Shown here piece after piece: positions 1 through 5,681 of a stretch of DNA of 6,273 bases. A program made the translations under genes and the position numbers. Position 1 is the first letter of the stretch; the number at the start of each line of letters is the position of its first letter. The notes beneath the pieces were generated by a model. The model was not told where the DNA came from and ran no database searches. It worked only from the letters and a program-made list of their open reading frames with translations. This DNA is from Archangium sp. GTDB taxonomy: Bacteria > Myxococcota > Myxococcia > Myxococcales > Myxococcaceae. Location of the stretch: NCBI GenBank assembly GCA_016793525.1, contig JAEUJT010000314.1, positions 1-6,273 on the forward strand. The letters are read 5' to 3'.

Positions 1-19
1 ACAGGGAAAAGCGAATCAT
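1..19 (-). CDS. Possible start of a leftward gene, cut by window edge
   Basis: On the minus strand an ATG at 19-17 opens a frame reading M-I-R-F-S-L before the window ends. A GGAG lies upstream of it on that strand with about six bases of spacing, which is a good ribosome-binding arrangement. The first residues (Met, Ile, Arg, then hydrophobic) would suit the start of an exported or membrane protein, but six codons are too few to identify anything. If real, 20-219 is the divergent spacer between this gene and the cytochrome/copper lipoprotein gene. I see no convincing promoter in that spacer. This call rests only on the start signal. Confidence 0.3.
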
Positions 20-209
20 GGTGAGCTCCGGGGGGACAGCGGGGTTGGCCGCTGCTGTTCCAAACTCGTGCCAGCTCACTTCTGAACGAATTCAGGCGGT
101 TCGCGTGAAAGCACGTCGTCGCCGAAGAGACGGTTCCGAAACGAGAGGAGGGCTTGAAGCAACGCCGCTTTCAGTGTCGAGTGCGCCGCGGCGGCCGGCA
201 GGTTCTCTC

Positions 210-214
210 GAGGT
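210..214 (+). promoter_or_regulatory. Ribosome binding site fixing the start at 220
   Basis: GAGGT lies 5 bases before ATG 220 and 8 before the adjacent ATG 223. The longer reading from TTG 154 has an Arg-rich N-terminus that would push the lipoprotein signal peptide inside the protein. This site therefore supports starting at 220 or 223. Confidence 0.6.
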
Positions 215-219
215 CTCAC

Positions 220-1428
220 ATGATGCGCAGCGTTCTGGTGGTGGCGGTGTTCCTGGCAGGCTGTACCGGAGCGGGTTCGGCAGCTGACTCGGGCACTGGC
301 CCCACCTGGTACGAAGACGTCTTGCCCATCACCCAGAAGCAGTGCGCGAACTGCCACGCGGTCGGCGGCATCGCCCCGTTTCCCCTCGAGACGTACGAAC
401 AAGCGAAGGCCCTGGCGACGATGATGAAGTCGGCCGTCACCGAGCGCCGCATGCCGCCGTGGATGCCGAGCGGTGACTGCGGAGGTACCTTCCGCGACGA
501 GCGCCGCCTCACCCAAGCCGAGATCGACGTCATCGCGGCCTGGGCCGATTCGGGCGCTCGCGAAGGTGACGCATCGAAGGCCCCGCCTGCTCCCGCCCCT
601 CTCGGCGTGTTGCCCCGCATCGATGCCACCGTGGCCATGCCCGAGGCGTACACGCCGACGCGCTCGCTCAGCGACGACTACCGTTGCTTCCTCATCGACC
701 CGGGCCTCACCAGCACCAAGCAGCTGACCGGCTACGACATTCTCCCCGGCAACCGCGCGGTGGTGCACCACGTCATCATGTACCTCGTGGACAAGGCGAA
801 CGCCGAGCGGGCAGATCGAGAGGCCGCCGGCCCCGGGTGGACGTGTTTCGGCGCCTCGGGCGTGCGAGGAGATGGACCGGCGGTCGGCGCGTGGGCTCCC
901 GGCAGCCCTTCGGTCATTTTCCCCGCGGGCACCGGCATCACCCTCGAGGCCGGCAAGGCCTTCGCGATGCAGGTCCACTACAACACCGCCGGCGGCACCG
1001 GATCCGACCTCACCACCGTGAAGCTCATGTACGCGACCTCTCCGGTCACCGGCGCGTACCTGTTGCCCGTGGTCGACGACGACTTCTCCATTCCGCCGGG
1101 CGCGACGGGCTATTCCCACTCGAAAGACTTCGAGAACACGCTCCCCATCAACGTGCGCATCTGGGGCCTGCTGCCGCACATGCACACCAAAGGCGCGCGC
1201 ATCACGCTCACCGCCGGGCCCAACTCCACCGATACCTGCCTCGTCGACGTGCCCCGCTGGGACTTTCGCTGGCAGCAGCAGTACTACCGGCCCACCGCGT
1301 TCGAGCTGAAGCCGAGCGAGAAGTTCCGCATCAACTGCTCGTGGAACAACCCCACCTCGCGCACCATCACCTGGGGCGAAGGCACCGACGACGAGATGTG
1401 CTTCGCCTACGTCTACGCCACCCCGTGA
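220..1428 (+). CDS. Exported lipoprotein: c-type heme domain fused to PHM/DBH-like copper type II monooxygenase
   Basis: A 402-residue protein predicted to act outside the cytoplasm. Residues 1-15 form a short hydrophobic signal ending in a lipobox (LAGC, lipidated Cys15). One c-type heme site follows: CANCH at 42-46, with MPPW at 78-81 whose Met78 could be the distal ligand. The rest matches the two-domain copper fold of peptidylglycine alpha-hydroxylating monooxygenase. His183-His184 and His253 (MQVHYN) would bind the first copper; His320 and His322 (PHMH) plus Met393 (DEMC) the second. Spacings between these ligands are close to the roughly 70-residue spacings of the animal enzyme. The family uses two coppers, O2 and an external reductant to hydroxylate C-H bonds. 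I infer that the heme domain supplies electrons; the substrate is unknown. ATG 220 was chosen for its GAGGT site and signal peptide; an in-frame TTG at 154 would add 22 unlikely residues. Confidence 0.88.
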   Translation: MMRSVLVVAVFLAGCTGAGSAADSGTGPTWYEDVLPITQKQCANCHAVGGIAPFPLETYEQAKALATMMKSAVTERRMPPWMPSGDCGGTFRDERRLTQAEIDVIAAWADSGAREGDASKAPPAPAPLGVLPRIDATVAMPEAYTPTRSLSDDYRCFLIDPGLTSTKQLTGYDILPGNRAVVHHVIMYLVDKANAERADREAAGPGWTCFGASGVRGDGPAVGAWAPGSPSVIFPAGTGITLEAGKAFAMQVHYNTAGGTGSDLTTVKLMYATSPVTGAYLLPVVDDDFSIPPGATGYSHSKDFENTLPINVRIWGLLPHMHTKGARITLTAGPNSTDTCLVDVPRWDFRWQQQYYRPTAFELKPSEKFRINCSWNNPTSRTITWGEGTDDEMCFAYVYATP

Positions 1429-1455
1429 CGCGGGGCCGCGGCTGGCCTCGAACGA

Positions 1456-1851
1456 ATGAAGCCCGGAAACCCCGCCGACCTCGTCACGCTCGCTCGAACC
1501 CAGCTGCGCTGTTTCCGCTACTTCCCGCCACATGGCGGCCACGGCGGAGACTGGGACTACCTGCTGGCCGGCGCCCCGTACGTCACGCCAGAGGAGCGTG
1601 ACCGCATTCTCGTGACCGTTGGCCTCTCGCCAGCTGCATCCGAGCTGGCGGTCGCGGTCGTCGACGACGTTCACGTGTCGGTGATCGTGCGCCCCGAGCG
1701 CTCGGCTTCGAGTGGGGTCGTGGAGTTCATGATTGGTCTCTACGTGACGAAGCAGAACATCGCCGATGCGCGGCGACTCGAGTCCTGGTTCACGGCGCAC
1801 GGTGTTGCGCTATCAGCGACCGGCGAAGGCAGCGCTCTCCAGCGAGGCTGA
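1456..1851 (+). CDS. Hypothetical protein, 131 aa
   Basis: I do not recognise this protein. It starts 27 bases after the copper lipoprotein gene, in the same frame; ATG 1456 is the only usable start after the preceding stop. No strong ribosome-binding site is visible. Third codon positions are mostly G or C, as in its neighbours, which supports real coding. The product has no signal peptide and no membrane helix. Its N-terminal third holds a His/Gly-rich patch (PPHGGHGGDWDY, about residues 25-36). The centre has alternating hydrophobic stretches that look like beta strands, and a helical stretch (about 96-115) follows. It looks like a small soluble alpha/beta protein. An 8-bp perfect inverted repeat lies inside the gene at 1628-1650. 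It may share a transcript with the upstream gene, but nothing links their functions. Confidence 0.6.
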   Translation: MKPGNPADLVTLARTQLRCFRYFPPHGGHGGDWDYLLAGAPYVTPEERDRILVTVGLSPAASELAVAVVDDVHVSVIVRPERSASSGVVEFMIGLYVTKQNIADARRLESWFTAHGVALSATGEGSALQRG

Positions 1852-1915
1852 GGTGAAGCGCCCACACGCCGCGCTGTAAGAACGTCGTGTGCCGAGTGAC
1901 TACCTCGGGGTGACG

Positions 1916-2449
1916 ATGCATCCACTCAACCGGAGCTCACGGGCAGATACGCTGTACGCCGAGGCACTGGCTGGTCACGGCGCCGCGCTGGTTCGGCTGG
2001 CGCGCGCGTACGAGGCCGATTCGGCGCGAAGGGAAGAGCTGATCCAAGAGTTGCACATCGAGCTGTGGCGCAGCCTCCACCGCTTCGACGAGCGCTGCTC
2101 GCTCCGCACCTGGGTGTACCGCGTGGCGCACAACGTGGCGGCGACCCACCTGCTCCGAGCGCGGCGGACCAACGCTCCGAAGTTCGTGACCTTGGAGGAG
2201 GCGAGCGCCGTCGCTTCGAACGACGACCTCGCGGCCATCGTCGAGCGAGGGGACGCGATGACTCGAATCTTCGACCTCGTGCATCGGCTTGGCGTCGACG
2301 ACCGACAGCTCATGCTCCTCTACCTCGAGGAGCTCGACGCCGCGTCCATTGCCTCCATCACCGGCCTTTCCTCGTCGAACGTCGCGACCCGTATTCACCG
2401 CCTCAAGGCGCTGTTGAGCCGACAATTCGCAGAGGGAGCCGCTCCATGA
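1916..2449 (+). CDS. ECF-like RNA polymerase sigma-70 family sigma factor
   Basis: A 177-residue two-domain sigma factor that would direct RNA polymerase to a specific promoter set. Region 2 spans about residues 20-85: the core-binding helix has the EELIQELHIELW pattern (40-51), followed by SLRTWVYRVAHN (62-73) and a basic helix ending in RARR, expected to read the -10 element. Region 4 spans about 117-170, with a helix-turn-helix around LDAASIASITGLSSSNVATR (140-159) for the -35 element. There is no region 1 or 3, as expected for ECF members. GTG 1889 and GTG 1910 are in-frame alternatives to ATG 1916; none has a clearly superior ribosome-binding site. I chose 1916 because the protein then begins close to region 2. 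The stop overlaps the next start as ATGA, so it is probably co-translated with the membrane protein downstream. No promoter resembling an autoregulated ECF site was evident at 1852-1915. Confidence 0.9.
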   Translation: MHPLNRSSRADTLYAEALAGHGAALVRLARAYEADSARREELIQELHIELWRSLHRFDERCSLRTWVYRVAHNVAATHLLRARRTNAPKFVTLEEASAVASNDDLAAIVERGDAMTRIFDLVHRLGVDDRQLMLLYLEELDAASIASITGLSSSNVATRIHRLKALLSRQFAEGAAP

Positions 2450-3024
2450 CCGACCTTCACTCGCTGTGGAAAACGCCGGGCGCGCCGCTGAGCCCGCTCT
2501 CGCCAGAGGAGCTCAGCACGCGCTCGCGTCGAGTCGAGCGGATCATCTGGTGGCGGAACGCGCGCGAATACGCGGCGGCGGTGGTGGTGCTGGCCTCGTT
2601 CGGGGCGTGGGCGCTCCTGGCTTCGTCATGGCTGACCCAACTCGGTTGCGTACTCGTGATGGCGGGCACGGCGTTCATCGTTCGAACGCTGTGGGCCCAT
2701 GGCTCGAGCGAAACTGCCGACGTCACCGCCCCGAGCGCCGATTTCTACCGGCACACCCTCGAACGGCAACGGGCCCTGCTGGCGAGCGCCTGGGCCTGGT
2801 ACCTCGGCCCGCTCGTCCCAGGTATGGCGCTGCTGTTCACCGACCTGCTGATCCGCGCTCAACCGGGGCACCGCGGCACGCTCGGGCTCGCGGTGGCCGT
2901 ATGTGCGGCGATGTTCGTCGCCATCGGCTGGCTCAACGCCTCCGCCGCTCGGAAAATCGAGGCCGAGCTGCACCGAATGGGTGACGACGGGCGCGGAGCC
3001 GTGGGCTACAACCAACGGCCATGA
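2446..3024 (+). CDS. Four-helix membrane protein, probable partner or regulator of the upstream sigma factor
   Basis: A 192-residue protein. A cytoplasmic, charged N-terminal stretch (1-40) contains LSPEEL and a run of Arg residues. Four predicted membrane helices follow at about 42-61, 62-82, 117-136 and 145-164. The loop between helices 2 and 3 carries a basic amphipathic segment (YRHTLERQRALL, 101-112) leading into WYLGPLVPG. Similar small membrane proteins are often encoded directly after sigma factor genes, so a role in holding or sensing for the sigma factor is plausible. It lacks the His-Cys-Cys zinc motif of classic zinc anti-sigma factors, so this is inference from position. ATG 2446 overlaps the sigma stop (ATGA) and has a strong AGAGGGAG at 2431-2438, 7 bases upstream. 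A longer in-frame reading back to 2065 is only overlap with the sigma gene. Its own stop overlaps the dnaX start by 4 bases. Confidence 0.8.
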   Translation: MTDLHSLWKTPGAPLSPLSPEELSTRSRRVERIIWWRNAREYAAAVVVLASFGAWALLASSWLTQLGCVLVMAGTAFIVRTLWAHGSSETADVTAPSADFYRHTLERQRALLASAWAWYLGPLVPGMALLFTDLLIRAQPGHRGTLGLAVAVCAAMFVAIGWLNASAARKIEAELHRMGDDGRGAVGYNQRP

Positions 3025-4214
3025 GCTACACGGTTCTCGCGCGGAAATACCGGCCTCAGGCGTTCGAAGAGATGACCGGCCAGGCGCACGTCGTTCGCAC
3101 CATCGAGAACGCCATCAAGCTCGACCGCGTCGCCCACGCATACCTGTTCTCCGGCCCTCGCGGCGTGGGCAAGACCACGGCGGCTCGGCTGCTTGCGCGC
3201 GCGCTCAACTGCGAGAAGGGCCCCACCCCGACCCCGTGCGGAACGTGCCGTGCCTGCATCGAGATTCGCGAAGGCACCGCGACCGACGTGGCGGAGATCG
3301 ACGGCGCCTCGAACAACGGCGTCGAGAACGTGCGCGAGATTCGCGAAAACGCGAAGTACCTGCCCCAGCGCGACCGCTACAAGATCTACATCATCGACGA
3401 AGTGCACATGCTCTCGCAGGCCGCGTTCAACGCGCTGCTGAAGACCCTCGAGGAGCCGCCCGGCCACGTGAAGTTCATCTTCGCGACCACCGAGGTGCAC
3501 AAGCTGCCCGACACCATCGTCTCTCGGTGCCAGCGCCACACCTTCCGGCGCATCTCCACGGTGGCCATGCTGAAGCGGCTCAAAGAGATTCAGGCGCTCG
3601 AGAACGTGAAGCTCTCCGAGGCATCGCTCTCGCTCATCGTGCGCCAGTCCGAAGGCGGCATGCGCGACGCGCTGTCACTGATGGATCAGGTGATCTCCGC
3701 CTGCGGCACCGAGCCCGCCGATGAGGCCGTGGCCGAAGCGCTCGGCGCGGTCGATCGCACCATCGTGCACGCCTTCGCTACCGGCTTGGTGAAGCGCGAC
3801 GCCGCGGTGCTGCTGGCGAAGACCGAAGAAGTGTGGATGAAAGGCCTCGACCTGCGGCGCCTGGCCGACGAGCTCGCGCTGTACCTGCGCCACCTCTTCG
3901 TCACCAAGGCCACCGGCGCCGCGCCCGACGAGCTCGCCGAGTCTGAGAAAGAGGCCGTCACCGCCCTCGCCCGCGAAGCCGATTCGGCGCAGCTCGCGCG
4001 CATCTTCGACGTGGTGCACTCCGCGGGGTGGGACATCTCGCGCGCCCCGCAACCGAAGCTCGCGTTCGAGATGACCGTGCTCAAAGCGGTACACCTGGCG
4101 CCGGCCGCCTCGCTCCCCGACCTCGTCGCGCGGGTCGAGAAGCTGGCCGGTGGCCTCCCGTCGCAACCTGGAGCGTCCGGGGGTCGCTCCAGCTCCACGA
4201 CCTTTCGCGCCTGA
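3021..4214 (+). CDS. dnaX: DNA polymerase III subunit gamma/tau, N-terminal part (gamma-length product)
   Basis: Clamp-loader ATPase that loads the sliding clamp onto primed DNA and, in its long form, organises the replisome. All core motifs are present: Walker A GPRGVGKT (45-52), zinc-binding Cys64, Cys73, Cys76 and Cys79, Walker B IYIIDEVHML with Asp126-Glu127, sensor-1 Thr156-Thr157, and the SRC arginine finger (168-170). The collar domain follows to about residue 365. Frame 0 then ends at TGA 4212-4214 after 397 residues, just past the collar. That is near the 431 residues of E. coli gamma and far short of its 643-residue tau. The remaining linker and C-terminal domain continue in the +1 frame. 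ATG 3021 overlaps the preceding stop (ATGA), with no strong ribosome-binding site of its own, suggesting translational coupling. Whether the early stop is natural or due to an indel is open. Confidence 0.96.
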   Translation: MSYTVLARKYRPQAFEEMTGQAHVVRTIENAIKLDRVAHAYLFSGPRGVGKTTAARLLARALNCEKGPTPTPCGTCRACIEIREGTATDVAEIDGASNNGVENVREIRENAKYLPQRDRYKIYIIDEVHMLSQAAFNALLKTLEEPPGHVKFIFATTEVHKLPDTIVSRCQRHTFRRISTVAMLKRLKEIQALENVKLSEASLSLIVRQSEGGMRDALSLMDQVISACGTEPADEAVAEALGAVDRTIVHAFATGLVKRDAAVLLAKTEEVWMKGLDLRRLADELALYLRHLFVTKATGAAPDELAESEKEAVTALAREADSAQLARIFDVVHSAGWDISRAPQPKLAFEMTVLKAVHLAPAASLPDLVARVEKLAGGLPSQPGASGGRSSSTTFRA

Positions 4215-5310
4215 GCCGTCGAAGGCTCCGAGCACCGCACCGCAGCAGCCCGCGCAAACAGCTTCGGCGCAGGCGAAGCCGCTGAACGTTCTCGCACCGG
4301 CGACATCGACGGGAACGTCACCGAGCACCCCCGACCCACACCGCGCCGTGTCCGCCGGCGCGCGCACGGAGCAAGCGAGTGGCGCTGTCGTTGAGCGACA
4401 GGCCAGTGCGACACCTGCAGCAGCCTCGACGTCCGCTCGCATGACGCAGCCGAACGGCGCCAGCGGAGAGCGACAGGCCAGTGCGGCACCTGCAACCGGA
4501 CCCGCGCTCCCGCGTACAGCGCAGCCGAGCGACTCCGCCGTTGAGCGCCAGGCCTTTGTGACACCCGCGGCTGGCGCGACACGCGGGCAGGCGAACACCG
4601 CGTCACGCATCAGCACGCCGGCCGCGCCAGCGCCATCAACCGGCGCGACACCTCCGAGCGTGACGTCGGCGAAGACATCACCCTCCGCGCCCAACGGAAC
4701 GCCAGCGGTCGAGGTGAAGCTGATCAACCGCGTCCTCCCCTCCGACGCCGCCGACGCACCGGTCGACGATGAGCGGCTCTTCGCTCCAGAAGGCAGCGCC
4801 GAAGGGTGCGCGTCCGGCGAGTGTCTCCCCGAGCAAGCCCCGCCGAAGAGCGACACCGAGCAGTGGAAAGCGGCGGTCGAAGCCCTGCGAATCGAGGCGC
4901 CGCGCCACGGCAAGTCGCTCAGCTACGCCCGGGTGCTGGGCTTCACCAAAGACGGCGTGCGCATCGCCTTCCCCGCGGAGGCCGCGTTCCACCGCAACAC
5001 CGTGCTGGGCATGGGCCGCTCCATCATCGAGCAGGCGCTGGCCAAACACTTCGGCCGCCCGATGAAGGTGCTCGAGGAGAGCGGAGGCGCCGCGACCGAG
5101 AGCGCCCCCAAGTCGATCGCCGAAGTTGAAGCCTCCACCCGCCAAGCCCGCGAGCAGGGCATCGACGCCAAAGTCCGCCAACACCCCGCGGTGCGCAACG
5201 TGCTGCGCGCGCTCGGAGGCAGCATCGAGCACGTACAGTACCTCGAGCCGGCGAAGCTCGACGCCCCGTCCCTCGCGCCCAGCGTCGCCGCCGTCGATGA
5301 TGACAGCTGA
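4150..5310 (+). CDS. dnaX: DNA polymerase III tau C-terminal part, in +1 frame relative to the dnaX N-terminus
   Basis: This frame is open from 4075, and GTG 4150 is only its first in-frame start codon. It probably has no independent start, since no ribosome-binding site precedes it. Residues 1-235 are a low-complexity Ala/Pro/Thr/Ser linker of the kind joining the ATPase core to the tau-specific domain, including three 25-residue repeats (about 82-156). Residues about 237-311 form a compact alpha/beta domain (WKAAVEALRIEAPRHGKSL, then GVRIAFPAEAAFHRNT) that resembles the C-terminal domain of DnaX proteins in related bacteria. In tau-like products this end contacts the polymerase. An Ala/Asp-rich tail follows. 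Joining it to the N-terminal part by one +1 step gives 762 residues, a reasonable tau. So this is the second half of dnaX, expressed by frameshifting, disrupted by a real indel, or split by a one-base sequence error. Confidence 0.8.
   Translation: MASRRNLERPGVAPAPRPFAPEPSKAPSTAPQQPAQTASAQAKPLNVLAPATSTGTSPSTPDPHRAVSAGARTEQASGAVVERQASATPAAASTSARMTQPNGASGERQASAAPATGPALPRTAQPSDSAVERQAFVTPAAGATRGQANTASRISTPAAPAPSTGATPPSVTSAKTSPSAPNGTPAVEVKLINRVLPSDAADAPVDDERLFAPEGSAEGCASGECLPEQAPPKSDTEQWKAAVEALRIEAPRHGKSLSYARVLGFTKDGVRIAFPAEAAFHRNTVLGMGRSIIEQALAKHFGRPMKVLEESGGAATESAPKSIAEVEASTRQAREQGIDAKVRQHPAVRNVLRALGGSIEHVQYLEPAKLDAPSLAPSVAAVDDDS
4168..4192 (+). other. Hairpin with G5 run at the dnaX frame switch (candidate recoding or indel site)
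   Basis: CTGGAGCG (4168-4175) and CGCTCCAG (4185-4192) form an 8-bp perfect stem around a 9-base loop containing GGGGG (4179-4183). In frame 0 the loop reads TCC-GGG-GGT. A tRNA on GGG (4179-4181) could re-pair perfectly with GGG one base on (4180-4182), so a +1 slip here joins the two dnaX halves as ...GASG-VAPAPRPF. Losing one G from the run gives the same protein. The two frames overlap without stops from 4075 to 4214, so the true switch could lie elsewhere in that interval. A G run in a hairpin is also a classic place for sequencing or assembly errors. Confidence 0.45.
4393..4617 (+). repeat. Three 75-bp imperfect tandem repeats in the dnaX linker
   Basis: Units begin at 4393, 4468 and 4543, exactly 75 bases apart. 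Each opens with GAGCG(A/C)CAGGCC and encodes ERQA followed by an Ala/Pro/Thr-rich stretch. Units 1 and 2 share their first 18 bases and again match around CGCAGCCGA; unit 3 has diverged more. The period is a multiple of three, so copy-number change would lengthen or shorten the linker without breaking the frame. The unbroken period also indicates that the +1 frame is the translated one here. Confidence 0.8.
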
Positions 5311-5356
5311 AGTCCCCAGGGAAATCCGTTAAGCGCAACGCCTTAGGAGCCCGCAC

Positions 5357-5674
5357 ATGCCCGGTGTCGACCTCAACTATTTCATTCGGCAAGCCAACAA
5401 GCTGACCGAGAAGATCGAGAAGAAGAAGCAAGAGCTCGCCGGCGAGACGGTCGAGGGCAAGTCTGGAGACGGGCTGGTGGTCGTCACCGCCACCGGCACG
5501 CAGGAGATCAAGACGATCAAGATCGACCCCAAGGCCATCGACCCGAAAGACTCGGCGATGCTCGAAGACCTGGTGACCGCCGCGGTCAACGCCGCCCTCA
5601 CCGCCAGCAAAGAACACGAGAAGGCCGCGCTGGCGAAGATCTCAGGCGGCATCAAGATTCCCGGCGTGACCTGA
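5357..5674 (+). CDS. ybaB: YbaB/EbfC family nucleoid-associated DNA-binding protein
   Basis: A 105-residue protein of the YbaB/EbfC family: small dimeric DNA-binding proteins associated with the nucleoid and commonly encoded between dnaX and recR, as here. The N-terminal helix is rich in Lys and Glu (KLTEKIEKKKQEL, about 15-27). A central beta sheet includes GDGLVVVTATGTQEIKTIKI, about 37-56. A C-terminal helix runs from the LEDLVTAAVNAAL segment (about 69-81) to a short tail. Length matches the family. TAGGAG at 5344-5349 lies 7 bases before ATG 5357, fixing the start. It begins 46 bases after the dnaX stop and ends 7 bases before recR, so it is probably co-transcribed with both. Confidence 0.95.
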   Translation: MPGVDLNYFIRQANKLTEKIEKKKQELAGETVEGKSGDGLVVVTATGTQEIKTIKIDPKAIDPKDSAMLEDLVTAAVNAALTASKEHEKAALAKISGGIKIPGVT

Positions 5675-5681
5675 TCGCCAC

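Noticed and set aside
37..54. Inverted repeat CAGCGG/CCGCTG with a 6-base loop upstream of the lipoprotein gene
   Set aside because: Only 6 bp, with no T run or known operator pattern; it is not distinguishable from chance in GC-rich DNA.
18..287. 89-codon + strand frame at the left edge
   Set aside because: It overlaps the lipoprotein gene start in another frame, has no family features, and its composition suggests chance.
1628..1650. 8-bp perfect inverted repeat CGCCAGCT/AGCTGGCG inside the hypothetical gene
   Set aside because: It lies mid-gene with no T run and no frame change. It is useful mainly as a reminder that such hairpins can arise by chance here.
76..1800. 574-codon open frame on the minus strand
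   Set aside because: It lies antisense to two genes, one with clear catalytic motifs. It shows no recognisable domain, is rich in Arg, Gly, Val and His as expected of an antisense shadow, and long antisense open frames are common at this GC content.
3675..4913. 412-codon open frame on the minus strand across dnaX
   Set aside because: Antisense to the DnaX collar and linker; its low-complexity composition mirrors the sense linker and shows no domain.
5329..5346. Imperfect TAAGCG/CGCCTTA repeat before ybaB
   Set aside because: The stem is bulged and short, and the sequence has no terminator T run; it is too weak to call a regulatory hairpin over the ribosome-binding site.
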